DNA of 64,000 bases from positions 4,602,275-4,666,274 of the forward strand of contig BFEA01000021.1 of assembly GCA_003427395.1 (NCBI GenBank). The letters run 5' to 3'. Every line of letters starts with the position of its first letter. The stretch's first letter is position 1. The notes below the pieces were generated by a model, which was not told where the DNA came from, did not search any database, and was given only the letters and a program-made list of their open reading frames with translations. The position numbers were made by a program, and so were the translations under genes. This DNA comes from Chara braunii (taxonomy: Eukaryota; Streptophyta; Charophyceae; Charales; Characeae). Below are positions 31,634 to 42,812 of the stretch, piece after piece.

Positions 31634-32004
31634 TGCCTGTTTTTAGGATTGCGTATTCGTTGCACGCAATCCTAAATCCAATTTTGAGGTCGAAAATGTG
31701 AAAACGGTGTTAGGACGAGTCCTAAAGGATTTAGGATTCCCCAGGCAAAATCGTCCTAAATTTTTCAGTAGCCCCCGACCTACTGAGAAATTTAGGATTC
31801 CCGCGTTCCATGGAGTCGTTTCGTCGTGCGCATGGCACCGTCCACACGGGGTTGCTGGTCCAGGAGCAGTCCGTCTGGTGGGTGGTCGGACATCGGAGGT
31901 TTTCCATGGGTCGAGGCCGGCAACGGCCGCCAATGGTAGCCGTTGGCCGACGCGGTGGAGCGCGGGGGGGGCGACCATGGGCGGGGTGACATCCGTAGTG
32001 GACC

Positions 32005-32984
32005 NNNNNNNNNNNNNNNNNNNNNNNNNNNNNNNNNNNNNNNNNNNNNNNNNNNNNNNNNNNNNNNNNNNNNNNNNNNNNNNNNNNNNNNNNNNNNNNN
32101 NNNNNNNNNNNNNNNNNNNNNNNNNNNNNNNNNNNNNNNNNNNNNNNNNNNNNNNNNNNNNNNNNNNNNNNNNNNNNNNNNNNNNNNNNNNNNNNNNNNN
32201 NNNNNNNNNNNNNNNNNNNNNNNNNNNNNNNNNNNNNNNNNNNNNNNNNNNNNNNNNNNNNNNNNNNNNNNNNNNNNNNNNNNNNNNNNNNNNNNNNNNN
32301 NNNNNNNNNNNNNNNNNNNNNNNNNNNNNNNNNNNNNNNNNNNNNNNNNNNNNNNNNNNNNNNNNNNNNNNNNNNNNNNNNNNNNNNNNNNNNNNNNNNN
32401 NNNNNNNNNNNNNNNNNNNNNNNNNNNNNNNNNNNNNNNNNNNNNNNNNNNNNNNNNNNNNNNNNNNNNNNNNNNNNNNNNNNNNNNNNNNNNNNNNNNN
32501 NNNNNNNNNNNNNNNNNNNNNNNNNNNNNNNNNNNNNNNNNNNNNNNNNNNNNNNNNNNNNNNNNNNNNNNNNNNNNNNNNNNNNNNNNNNNNNNNNNNN
32601 NNNNNNNNNNNNNNNNNNNNNNNNNNNNNNNNNNNNNNNNNNNNNNNNNNNNNNNNNNNNNNNNNNNNNNNNNNNNNNNNNNNNNNNNNNNNNNNNNNNN
32701 NNNNNNNNNNNNNNNNNNNNNNNNNNNNNNNNNNNNNNNNNNNNNNNNNNNNNNNNNNNNNNNNNNNNNNNNNNNNNNNNNNNNNNNNNNNNNNNNNNNN
32801 NNNNNNNNNNNNNNNNNNNNNNNNNNNNNNNNNNNNNNNNNNNNNNNNNNNNNNNNNNNNNNNNNNNNNNNNNNNNNNNNNNNNNNNNNNNNNNNNNNNN
32901 NNNNNNNNNNNNNNNNNNNNNNNNNNNNNNNNNNNNNNNNNNNNNNNNNNNNNNNNNNNNNNNNNNNNNNNNNNNNNNNNNNNN
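32005..32984. other. Assembly gap (980 N)
   Basis: A run of N interrupts the Harbinger element between its left subterminal region and the MYB/SANT gene. Any frame drawn across it is meaningless. A further single N is at 33080. Confidence 1.
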
Positions 32985-33224
32985 ATGAAGGTCGAGCGGC
33001 CCTATCCCCCGGCATTTACGAACAGTCGTCTGCAGTATTCGCGTGCGAGGGTGGCTCCCAAGGTGAATTTCATGGCTGANGTGCAGAGGAGATTGCCTCT
33101 GCTGGTACTCGTTGTCGTTGTATTCCTGATTGTCGTCTTCCTCCACGTGTGTTTGTCGTGGCGGCCGTGGAAACAACATCGCAAGAGGCGGGCGTCGACG
33201 AAACGGGCGGCAGGGGAACGTCCG

Positions 33225-34892
33225 ATGGCGGGCATGCAGGCACACACAACCTACGACTGTGGAGCCTCCACGGCAGTACGACCCATTTTGTACAGGCATC
33301 TGGATTCGTGGGAGACGCCACTGCCCCCGTCGGACGAGGAGCCGGAGCCTCCAACGTTGCCTCTTGCCAGCGGGTCGACGCAGCTGTTGTCGCAGACGGT
33401 GCGAGCAGGCGAGTCGGCTAGCAACGAAGGCGGCGAGTTCACCTCACTGATGCACCGAGGCTTGGGAGATGACGACGACGACGGAGTTGATCTCAGGTTC
33501 GGGTTGTGTTCTGGCGGCGCTAGGGAGGCGAGCCGTACGTCCATCATCGACGCCGATCCTTCGCCACGTGGCGTTCAACATGCTGGAAGTCAGCATACAG
33601 AGCAATCCACACTTCGTGGCGCTGCGTTCGTTACTGGCAGTGTCGGCCCTTCAGCAGTAGCCCAACAACATGGATCGATTGCACCGTCCGCCGATCGATT
33701 GAGAAGTACCTGCCCCGCACGCAATGGAGTCGCAGTCGGGTCCCTGCGCATCGGCGGTGCACGTCCTTCGATGCCGAACCGCACAACGCCGACCCAACCC
33801 GAGTTCAGGGACGAGGGCGCCTGCAGACCACAGGTGCGTACAACACCCACTGTGGAGAACATCACACGAGGAGTGTCAAACATGCGGGCACACAGCGATG
33901 GCGGCGACGACGATGGTGGTGGCGGTGACGACGCCGACGAACGATTAATGGAGGACGTGGAAGCAGGGGACGACGACGACAACATTCGTATTCGGCCTCC
34001 GGGGAAGACGGGTGGGAGGGGGAGAGGACGCAGCAGAGGTGCTGTTCGTGGTCGATCCGTTGGGCGTGGCGGAAGAGGTGGCGCCAGCGACGATGGCGGG
34101 AAGTCTGCGACGTACTGGTCTCCGGAAGACCAAATGCTCCTGGTGAGATGCAAGCGGGAGCAAGACCTGCACCTCGCCGGGCTGGGTCACAATTACGGTC
34201 GGATGCAGACCAAGGAGTGGAAGTGGGACGACATTGCGAAGCGCATGGCGAACGCGGGGAGGCCTAGAGACGCGAACGACTGCATGAAGAACTGGGACAA
34301 TCTCTTCCAAAACTATAAGAAGATACAGAGGTTTCAGAATGCGAGCGGCCAACCAGATTTCTTTAGGCTATCGAATGAAGAAAGGAAGGAGCACAACTTC
34401 AAGTTCCAGATGGAGAGGGTGCTGTACAACGAGATCCACGCAGGAATGGTGGGCAACCACACCATTTTTCCGCCCAACGTCGCCGACACCGGAAGTCCGG
34501 ACGGGGTGCAGCTGCCCAGGCGAGGAGCGGGTGGTGGGGAGTCTGTTGGTAGTGAGGCCGGTGGTGAAGGCTTCCCTAAAGAACGTTCTTCTGCGAGGGA
34601 CTCCGACAACAACGCAGGCAGCGGGGCTGGACGAGGGAAGCGGAAGAATGCGCGTCAACAGGCGTTGGAGTCGATCGCTGATGTTATGGACTGCTATGGC
34701 GAACTGATGTCGTCGACGATCGAATCGTCTAGCAAGCGACAATGCAACATATTCACGAGGCAATGTGACATACTCGAGCAGGAAGTTGCAGTCCCAAAAG
34801 CGCACTATGCGGCGTCCGATGAGACGCGGAGGATGATGTGCCACGCACTTATGGAGATCGTTGCCGCCATTCGTGGTCAGTCGCCGATGTAG
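33225..34892 (+). CDS. Harbinger-encoded MYB/SANT-like (trihelix-type) DNA-binding protein
   Basis: Such proteins bind the subterminal repeats and bring the Harbinger transposase to the element. From ATG 33225 (MAGMQAHTTY) to TAG 34890-34892 the frame is open for 555 residues. The frame is also open back to 32985 next to the gap, where a hydrophobic stretch (LLVLVVVVFLIVVFLHV) appears; the true start may be hidden. Residues 1-290 are acidic, Gly/Arg-rich and probably disordered, with an RGRGRSRG-type patch. The MYB/SANT-like domain lies at about 295-405 (TYWSPEDQMLLVRCKREQDL, EWKWDDIAKRMANAGRPR, CMKNWDNLFQNYKKIQRF), with the expected three spaced Trp. The C-terminus is helical. The frame is intact. 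Confidence 0.85.
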   Translation: MAGMQAHTTYDCGASTAVRPILYRHLDSWETPLPPSDEEPEPPTLPLASGSTQLLSQTVRAGESASNEGGEFTSLMHRGLGDDDDDGVDLRFGLCSGGAREASRTSIIDADPSPRGVQHAGSQHTEQSTLRGAAFVTGSVGPSAVAQQHGSIAPSADRLRSTCPARNGVAVGSLRIGGARPSMPNRTTPTQPEFRDEGACRPQVRTTPTVENITRGVSNMRAHSDGGDDDGGGGDDADERLMEDVEAGDDDDNIRIRPPGKTGGRGRGRSRGAVRGRSVGRGGRGGASDDGGKSATYWSPEDQMLLVRCKREQDLHLAGLGHNYGRMQTKEWKWDDIAKRMANAGRPRDANDCMKNWDNLFQNYKKIQRFQNASGQPDFFRLSNEERKEHNFKFQMERVLYNEIHAGMVGNHTIFPPNVADTGSPDGVQLPRRGAGGGESVGSEAGGEGFPKERSSARDSDNNAGSGAGRGKRKNARQQALESIADVMDCYGELMSSTIESSSKRQCNIFTRQCDILEQEVAVPKAHYAASDETRRMMCHALMEIVAAIRGQSPM

Positions 34893-35188
34893 GGCTCATT
34901 CAAGTCCAGTCATTGCGTTAGTAGTTGGAAAATTTTATTTTAGTTTTTGTTGTTCACGTTTTCTTCTATCGAGGAGGACGGTGTGTGTGAGTGTGTGTGT
35001 GTGAGTGTGTGCGGGTGTCGTTCACACAGTTGTGTGGGTGATGTTTTTTTTTTTTTTTTCCCTCAATCTTTTCCATGACTGTCACAGTGCATCGTCTGCG
35101 TTTTGGTAGATCAACAAGCAAACAGCAACGTCTGAAAGGGTGTGTGTGGTTTCGGGATCATTGTGGACGAGGGGGTTTCGAGTGGAAT

Positions 35189-35230
<42 letters not shown>
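35189..35230 (+). repeat. 42-base poly(G) tract
   Basis: An uninterrupted G run lies between the MYB gene and the next gene of the Harbinger element. It could form quadruplexes, or may be partly an assembly or sequencing artefact. Confidence 0.9.
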
Positions 35231-35425
35231 CGAGTGCATTGACGCGCATCGCCAGGGACGTCGAAGGGTCTTTTCGCGCCTTGGGGAGGATTAAAATGAC
35301 ACGCCAGGGTAGGCAGGGCGGTCGCACGTGCCATCGTCGACGATGCCGTTTCCCGCCATAGAGAAGCGACGTGAAGGGTGGTCCATCTGCGAGAGAGTAC
35401 TTCAGTCGTGCGCTTCCCAACCCGC

Positions 35426-37281
35426 ATGAATGTCGTCCTCACGAGGGTGTCTCCAGTACCGAAGCCCGCCGCGCCTGCTGCACACCGACTGCAACGACGC
35501 GGGAGTGGTACAAGCCTGCTCACCGTGGACCGCCAAGCTCGCCTGCAGAGGTCGCGACGAAGCATGTCTACGCGAGGGAGCGCCCGTGCGAAGAAGCGTG
35601 ATCGAGTCCCTGACGACAGCCAAGGGCAGGGAAGAGGTCGCCGACATGTCCCGAAGGCGAAGAGGGTGCGTTCGGATGATGCGTTCGCAAGGGTGCCTCC
35701 TCGTGGAGCGCAAGGTTGGGCGGCAGCAGCGGGAGGGGACTACAATGACGACTTCACGAAGGAGGAAGAGCAGGCAGAGGCGACCACGTCTGCAGTACGG
35801 GAGAGCGGTCGGCAACGCTCTTCGGATCAAAGCGCTCCGAAGAGGATGCTAACCCCTCCACCCGAGGCGCAGCAACTGCGTGCCCGTGAAAGGCGGAAAG
35901 AGAAGGCTGCCGTCGTCGATCTTGGCGGCGATGATGACGAACCCTTGGAAAAACGTCGCCTGCGCACTAGTACAACAGCGACTCCACCGCCGGCGGTGGT
36001 GGCACGCGCTGCGGTAGACGAAAGGCCAGTCACGGGTAGACTGCCCGCCACGCCGTCTCAGCCACGTCAGCGCAACCCACCCGAGTGATGACGGAGGGTC
36101 CGTCCAACGAGGCAGCGGGGGGAAAGTCGTGGCAGACGCGCGCGAAGTTGGGGGCGAGACGGCAGGTGCTGTCGGTGCGGGTGCTTCAGGCACTGTGGCC
36201 CCCGTTGCGACGGCGAGAGAGGATGCGCGTGGCGAGAAGAAAACCGATCGGGAGGGCGGCGAGCCCGGTTCAAGCCGGGTACGTAGGGGAGTGATGACGA
36301 AAGACCTCAACGATCGTGCCGTCCTTTGGGTTGATGACAAAGCTTTCTGGACGACGGGGGAGGGGCGAAGACTTTACAACATCGTCCATGAAACGAGAGA
36401 GTACTTTGTCGCCATCGCCAGCGAACTTCCACCGCCCGCCGTCCCTCAGAGCGTCGTACTGCCCAAATCCAGCACGAGGGTAGCCAGGATCGCCGACCAA
36501 TCACAATTGCAGCAAGCGATCTCCCGTGCGGCGGCAGTGGAGAACATTGCTCTGCACATCTTGCACGGCTGGGTATTCAAGTCGGGGAGCCGCCCAAGGG
36601 GATACAATGTGGCTTTCCATTACTCGTTGGAGTCCGTAGCGACAGACATTTCGCGTGTTATGTGGTACGGCGAGGAGTGGTGCAACATAGTCAGCCCGGC
36701 GGTTTGCCACGCACACGATAAATCTGTCAATGGATTTGCCACGGTGGATCGCCGATGCGAACATCGAGGACAGATCGGACAACGATGACATGGCAGCGCA
36801 CCAGGAGTCCACCGTAATCTGCGTCGCGCATACGTTCCGCGCGGCGGTGCAAATGGGTGCGCTCATCGACGGCGATTTCATCTCCCATTATCGTCTTTGT
36901 TGGGTGGATGACTGCTTTAGGCTGTTGTTGGCGGCATGCATGTGGATAATGCGCATGGCGGGAGACGATCCGCGCAGCCACTACAAAGCTTTCTATTTTG
37001 CGAGCCTCGTGGCGAAGCCCACACTCGTAGCGGTCATGCATCGCTCCTTCGATTATCGAATATCCATCGTCCGCGCCGCATATGTCGTGACGGAGAGGCT
37101 CGGGAAGGTGAACGCCACGTTGGGAGAGTACCCCGACTACATCCCTCAATGGGCGCCCTGCGGCATTGGTTTCAGGCACGACGCGAGCACAACGAGGCCG
37201 GAGGATGCAAAGAAGTTAGATTGGTTGGGTTCGGGCCCCCCCGATGTTGACAACAACGACGACGGAAAAGATGACGCGTAG
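35426..37281 (+). pseudogene. Unrecognised third gene of the Harbinger element, two +1 frameshifts
   Basis: Three adjoining open frames (to about 36085, 36085-36730, 36730-37281) appear to be one gene of about 615 codons split by two single-base shifts. Joining frames is inferred from the lack of gaps and consistent composition. The start is set at ATG 35426. The N-terminal third is basic and acidic low-complexity sequence (EQAEATTSAV, RARERRKEKAAVVDLGGDDD), likely disordered. The C-terminal half looks folded, with aromatic-rich motifs: RAVLWVDDKAFWTTGEGRRL, NVAFHYSLESVATDISRVMW, HYRLCWVDDCFRLLLAACMW, PDYIPQWAPCGIGFRHD. I recognise no family. Its place between the MYB and transposase genes suggests a transposition or host-interaction role, but that is a guess. 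Confidence 0.6.
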
Positions 37282-38265
37282 GGGGTGGCGGGGTGGCCGG
37301 GGTTTGTTGGTGGTGGTGGTGGGGGGGGGGGGATGGTTGTGTAAACGCGGCCGCATGTACATGTGGCTGGTCGTGATGGGCTTCACTGTGGTTGGACTGT
37401 TTTGAAGTGCGCACCTGTTTAGAGTGGGGATGGAGGTGGGACTCGCCAGAATCGTCGTCGGTTGCGTAGATGTCTAGCGCGTCGGCTGTGGCACAACGGC
37501 GGTTTGATTGATGCCAATCGTGTATATTGCGTTTAGTGCAGCTGTTTAGTGTGTCGGTCGTGGGAGTCGACGACGAGTTCATTGAATTCATTCGTGTATT
37601 GTGTTTTTATCATGGCAGTTCGCTGCACAAGAATTCATAGCGCTTTTAACGCACCTTTTTTTTCTCTCATGTGTCCGCTGCTCTCGTCTCTTCGGTGGAA
37701 TGATTCAAAGATGATTGCCTCATATGCATGCACACAATCCATGTTTACCTTTCTCTGTTTGTATTTGTCGTCTTTAACTTACGTTAAGCAGCTTTCATCA
37801 ATGATTTCAACAGCCATGTTTGATGTCCCACCACACCACCAGACGAAAACATGCGTGACAAACGAATTGAAGAGACAAAAAAAAAAAAAAAAAAAAAAAA
37901 AAAACAAATGAAAAAAAAAAAAAAAAAAAAAAAAAACTTGGCAGCACACGACACCTTTGAAGACAAACGATTTAAAGAAGGAGGGAAAAAAAAAAAAACA
38001 AAAAAAAACAAAAAAAAAACCATTTCCAGAGAGTCACACACAAAAAAAATTCTTCCGATATTAAACGTTCGCACAACTGTGCGGAGAACGCAACCGGCCA
38101 AACGATGGAAACAAGAAAGGAACTCATCGACGACAACCATGCCGCCATTCAATCCACCAAGCAACTTCGCGCACGACGACCATGGACACGGGCCACGTCA
38201 CAATTCCTCCCGCCTACCGATCGCACCAACCCACGTCCTCCCGCTTCCCCCCCCCCCGCACGGTC
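37282..38265. other. Non-coding interior of Harbinger element, A-rich tracts
   Basis: This is the 3' region between convergent genes. It has A runs at about 37877-37904, 37909-37936 and 37985-38020 and a G run near 37320. No gene is seen. Confidence 0.6.
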
Positions 38266-39603
38266 CTACATCAGAGCTAGGCGGTCTCGAAGTGCATCCC
38301 GCAACAAGTCCCCGTCCACGTCCGTGCTCCGTCGCTGCCCGCCCGCGCCATTCCCCACAATACCCAAGTCTACTCTACGCCGAACGCCGTTCTCATCCAC
38401 CTCCCACAAAAGGTTCTCATCGAAGTCGATCCCCGCGTCAAGGAGGATGTTGTGGAGAGTGCACACGGCCACGAATTGCTTTGGCAAGGTGTCCAGGTTC
38501 GTCTTGTGGGTGCGTAAGAACAGACACCACATGCACTTCAATCGCCCGAATGCCCTCTCCACACACCCCCGCGCCACCTTCTGCCCCGTGTCGAAGCGCT
38601 CCTCGTCAGGAGCTTGGTCGATTCCTCCGTACGGCTGCACGATCCATGGACAAGTGACTGGATAACCGTTGTCGCCCAGCAGGTAACCTTGCGTGACGAC
38701 ACCGTGCGGGAGATTCTCCGGAGGTGCGTCGAAGAGCTCGCCAACTTCTGCACGCCTCCACAATTGGGAATTGTGCAGGACACGGGCGTCGTGCACACTT
38801 CCCGGGTATCCGACGTGGACGTCGAGGATCCGCATATCCAAATCCACCACCACCTGCGCCTGCACAGAAAACTTCTGTTTGCAGTCGTAGTAGTTCTCCA
38901 AAGGTGCGCCGGCGGGCTTGTCAATGTAGATGTGTGTGCAGTCGATTGCGCCGAAGCAGCTCGGGAAACCCTTGTCACGGAAAGCGCGCAGAATCTGCAC
39001 ACGTCTACGGCTCACTGGCCACTTTATCGCATCGGGGTACGCCTGCAGCGTGCCGAAGTGACATCGCGGACGGCCTGCAGTCCAGTTGCCCTGCCGATCC
39101 CGGAGGCTGACGTGCCGCTTTCATATGTCTTTCCTGACGCCCACTTGTACAACACGAAAGCGATCACCTGCTCCACTGGCAATGGTATCCTGTAGTGCGT
39201 GACCTTCTTCGTACGCGGCGCACGTGGCTACGATCTGCCTGAACATGGCCATCGACATGCGCAACTTCTAGTGGTAGTACTCGTCCGTTGCGTCATCACA
39301 CAGGCGGAGGTCCCCCCATGTTCCGCCAGTCCGTCGTCTAATCCACCAACGCAGGGTCTGTCGCGGGAAAACGCCAGGCGACAGCGCGACACACAACTCA
39401 ACGACTGCCTCACACGTGGCCACGCAATCCGGCGCTTCGGCAATGCTCTGCAACAGCGCTTTTCTTTTACAGAGCTGCGTCAGCATGTCGCGTGAGGACG
39501 ACGACATGCCGCTCATCGTGTTGACGACGACGGCAGTCACCACCATCGCCACCGCGTCGATCTCTTCTTCGCGTAGACCGTGCCCACAGCCGCAAACGTC
39601 CAT
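38266..39603 (-). pseudogene. PIF/Harbinger DDE transposase with two in-frame stops
   Basis: The DDE nuclease (DDE_Tnp_4 type) that cuts the element ends is on the minus strand, in one frame from ATG 39603 (MDVCGCGHGL) to the stop at 38266, about 445 codons, a normal length. The N-terminal region has LRWWIRRRTGGTWGDLRLC then DDATDEYY. The catalytic acids are present: Asp in FGAIDCTHIY, Asp in LLGDNGYPVTC and Glu in CVERAFGRLK. These are residues 25, 115 and 153 counted from 39015. TAG at 39268-39270 (after DEYYH) and TGA at 39121-39123 interrupt the frame upstream of the catalytic domain. Unless an intron removes both, the copy is dead. Its N-terminal part resembles the fragment at 7460-7954. 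Confidence 0.88.
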
Positions 39604-40234
39604 CTCAGAGAATCGTTTCGCGTCCACAGCGTGACGCCTGCCACAGCCGCCGAAGACGTGCCCGATGCTCAACCCTCCAGCAGATCCAAATCCACGCACG
39701 CCGGAGCCGAAGAAGCGTCTGCCGCTGTACGCTGCTACAAGAGAGGACGTGCGCCCGACCCGAAGACACGCCCGCTGCTCTACGCTTCCACAGGACAGCA
39801 CGCACGGCGGAGGTGAAGATGTGCCTTGCAAGGAGGTGCACCCACTGGTCACAACTTGCGTGGACTTGGAAGACGGATACCCATGCTGAATGGTTCGCCA
39901 GCGCCGTCGCTTATACGTCACACGCGTCCCCTGGCCGTCCTCCACCCCGCCACCCTGCGTTTGCGAAAATTCGAATTTGAATTTTCGAAGTTCGGGGTGA
40001 GCGCGCTTTTCACCGCCCCCTCCTCACCCGTCCAAGGGCCTCCGCGAATTGTACCATGGACACCAGCTAGGGTTAGGACGGACATCGGCGGCGCGGCTGC
40101 GTATACGCATATAAAAACCGGCCGCGAGAGACCTTTTAGGACGAATCCTAAAAGATGATTTTTAGGATTGCGTGTAACGACGCCGCACGAAATCCTAAAA
40201 AAACTTTAGAACTCGTCCTAAAAATTTTAGGATT

Positions 40235-40259
40235 CTTTTAGGAGTGTTTAACGAGACCC
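40235..40259 (-). repeat. Right terminal inverted repeat of the Harbinger element
   Basis: Complement of 31609-31633 with one mismatch, followed by the TAA duplication at 40260-40262. Confidence 0.9.
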
Positions 40260-40691
40260 TAAGTGGAGTGATGTTCGTTTTTTCGGTTGTTTCTAGAGTC
40301 TGACAGCTCTAGACTCACTCTCGAAAATCTTCGAGAGTCTGGAGTAGTGGAGTGAGATCCTATCTCCCAAAAGTATACCGCCCAAAGTGATAGTTGCGCC
40401 CCAGTGACACTTGGACCTGCCACGCACCCTCTTTTTTTTTTAAGGAAGGGCGGGGGGGGGGGGGGGGGNTGAAGCTTCGCTCTGCCCCTTGCCAGAAGTC
40501 GCTTGGATTTTTTTTGTCTTTTTGAAACATCAACAGGCAACCGTCCATCCAGCAGGGGTGAGATCGCATGCCGATGGGCTGCCTAGTGATGGGGTGTCGC
40601 TCCACTACACTAGACTCAAGAAAAAAATTGTGAGTGCTTCTAGAGTTGTCAGATGTCTAGAACTCTTGATAAAGAAACATCGCTCCACTTA
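40260..40691. other. MITE remnants around the Harbinger insertion site
   Basis: 40263-40355 ends in GAGTAGTGGAGTGAGATCCT, a MITE-type terminus whose partner is not found on the far side of the Harbinger element. A G run at 40452-40468 adjoins a single N at 40469. TGTCGCTCCACTACACTAGA at 40597 opens another element of the TCGCTCCACTAC type. Confidence 0.55.
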
Positions 40692-41205
40692 GGGGCTCCC
40701 CACACAGGCTTTCGAAACGTGCAGAATCGACGCGCCACACAGCCTTTCGAAACAAGTTCTTTTGAAAAAGTTTCGAAAGGTGTCAAATTGGCCGGCGTCG
40801 AAAGTCATTTTGAAAAGGTGAGATCCTCCCGCCTGTCACTAGCATTTTCTCGAAAGACCTCGAGTGATCTTGTGAAAATGCCCTCTCGAAACGGTCAATT
40901 GGCAAAAAAAAGAAGAAAAGAAAAAAAGAAAAAGGGGTGATTACAAGGGTCTGCCTCCACTACTCTGGACATGTACAAAAGACAAAAATTATGGTGGTGT
41001 ATCTTTCCATGCTCTAGCCAAAGATTCACACTCATTTTACACGCGCCGAGAGCAATGGAGCCAGACCCTAATGTGCATATATAGAAAGGCCTCGGTATTT
41101 CGAAAGTCTGTGTGGCGAGGGGGGGGGGTTCCTTTCGATGACCAGCCTTTCGAAAAAAGTATGACACCTTTCGGAAAATGCCGGAAAGGCTGTGTGGCGA
41201 GCCCC
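40692..41205. mobile_element. Composite MITE, 514 bp, TSD TTA, relative of 20085-21183
   Basis: GGGGCTCCCCACACAGGCTT and GGAAAGGCTGTGTGGCGAGC plus CCC form inverted ends, with TTA outside both (40689-40691 and 41206-41208). The interior is rich in TTTCGAAA. It shares the old nested MITE with the 20-kb composite but lacks the two younger inserts found there, and so shows the earlier structure. Confidence 0.85.
40947..41068. mobile_element. MITE nested in the 40.7-kb composite
   Basis: GGGTCTGCCTCCACTACTCT and GAGAGCAATGGAGCCAGACC plus C form inverted ends around GTATCTTTCCATGCTCTAGC. The flanks CAA and TAA differ by one base, consistent with an ageing 3-bp duplication. It is collinear with 20382-20511. 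Confidence 0.75.
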
Positions 41206-41208
41206 TTA

Positions 41209-42737
41209 CTCTAGAATCAAGAAGTATAGAAGCACTCACGAATTTCCCAGCGCTACATGACAGCCCTTCTAAAGCGTTAGATGACAGCGCCAACTCGTTC
41301 TGATGGCCGGGGCAGGAGGCACACTTGTGATAAGCCAGCATCCGTACTCAGCGACTTCCCGTACCCTCGGGGGAAAATCCCACGTAAAGCCTCGAAGTAC
41401 GGGTTCTAGATAATTGGGAAGAACGGGGTTTCATTTTTTTTCCTTTTTCTTCTTTTCTCTTTTTTTTTCTTTTTTTTTTCTTAAACCGAGAGGAGGGATG
41501 AAACAGAAACTTATTTTTCTTTCAGGACTGCCCCTGATGACTTTCTCGCGTGGCCGGTTAACAGCCGCGCAAGAAATTCAAGAAACAGTGGGGAATTAGC
41601 GTGGGTAGGAATTTTAGAATTTTGAATTTTTGAGCGCGCGGCTGTTTTTCAATTTTTTTGTGCGCCGCGTAAACCCTTTCTCCCGCTTTGCATCCCCTCG
41701 CCATCTTCCCTTCTTGCCGCACATTTCCTTCTTGCATGCCTCTTCTTCTTCCCTCCAGCGAAGTCCAATCCCCTCCTTTCCCATCCTTGCGAACGATTGG
41801 CTGTGTGATTGGGATGGTCGGATCAATGTGGTGAGAGCGGAAGGTGCACCCCACTTGGACGACCACCCCAATCACGCAGATCGCTCGACTCACCCGCTTC
41901 GATCCTTCTGGAACCTCTTCCCTTCTTCGGTCCTGCTCATCTACACCATGTGCTTCGCGCTGGGTCTCCGCCGCCTTCCACGCTATAAATCCTCGCAACT
42001 CCTTCCTCTCGCTATCTTTGATCTCGACTGCAATGCTGCGCGAGCTATGTGCGAGGTCTGAGGCGTCAAACAGGCTTGACGAGCCCAAGTGACAGGCGGA
42101 GTGACGACGTGGGGCTGGCTTAGCGATGGACTTGGAGAAAGGCAGTCAGACGGATTGAGCGGTGGTAAAGATCGGACCGCGACAGCGGCAGGGCGTTGTG
42201 GCTATGGTTGTCAGTGGTTCTGATGGATTGGGGGCTGGGCCCATGACGGTCAGTCGTGTGAGGAATTATGTATACTAAGGAGCTCGCTTTTATCTCCATT
42301 GCTGCTTTGTCCCGATGTGATGTGTGCAAGGTCCCGATGTATGGGTATTCTGTTGTATGCATGCTGTGGTATGAGAGTTTATGGATGTTGGATGTCTCAT
42401 TGTCCAGGAGGACTTTGTGAGTAAGTGTGTGTGCGCTTTCAGGGGCGATGATAGGGATGTTTAGGTGCCGACCGTCTGCATGAGTTCATGAGTGTGTTGG
42501 TCCCTCCTCCCTTCCCTGAGCCCCTTTTCACCCTTAATGCCACGTGTATGCGCGGGATCACGCGCCCACCTCTTCCCGCTCCCCCTCCCATCCGAGCGAC
42601 GCAGGATCCGAGCGAAACGGTCAAACCTTAGCCCTCCAGTTTCACTCGATAACCAGAGCGATCAGTCGTTCGCGTCCCCGCGACGCGGCGGATCTCTCCT
42701 CGACTCAGCCAAACCTGCCCAACGTTCAGGTTGACGC

Positions 42738-42812
<75 letters not shown>

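Larger units (their letters stand above)
31609..40259. mobile_element. PIF/Harbinger DNA transposon, complete ends, 8.65 kb
   Basis: Terminal 25 bases at left (GGGTCTCGTTAGACACTCCT then AAAAG) match the right end in inverse orientation at 24 of 25 positions. Subterminal regions on both sides carry many TTTAGGAT/TCCTAAA repeats and a GCAATCCTAAA hairpin. TAA is duplicated outside. Cargo on the plus strand: a MYB/SANT-like protein and an unrecognised protein. Cargo on the minus strand: a DDE transposase. Convergent MYB and transposase genes are the known Harbinger arrangement; the extra gene is unusual. Stops in the transposase and shifts in the middle gene suggest this copy is no longer autonomous. 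An N gap hides part of the 5' region. Confidence 0.93.

Noticed and set aside
31698-34892. A 1064-codon open frame spanning the N gap
   Set aside because: About 330 codons are N. Only the part after the gap is real coding evidence, so the gene was started at 33225.
37851-38657. Lys-rich 268-codon plus-strand frame
   Set aside because: It arises from A runs followed by the antisense of the transposase gene.
41558-42092. Overlapping open frames of 140-176 codons on both strands
   Set aside because: Neither has a recognisable domain, and both strands are equally open. I could not support either as a gene.
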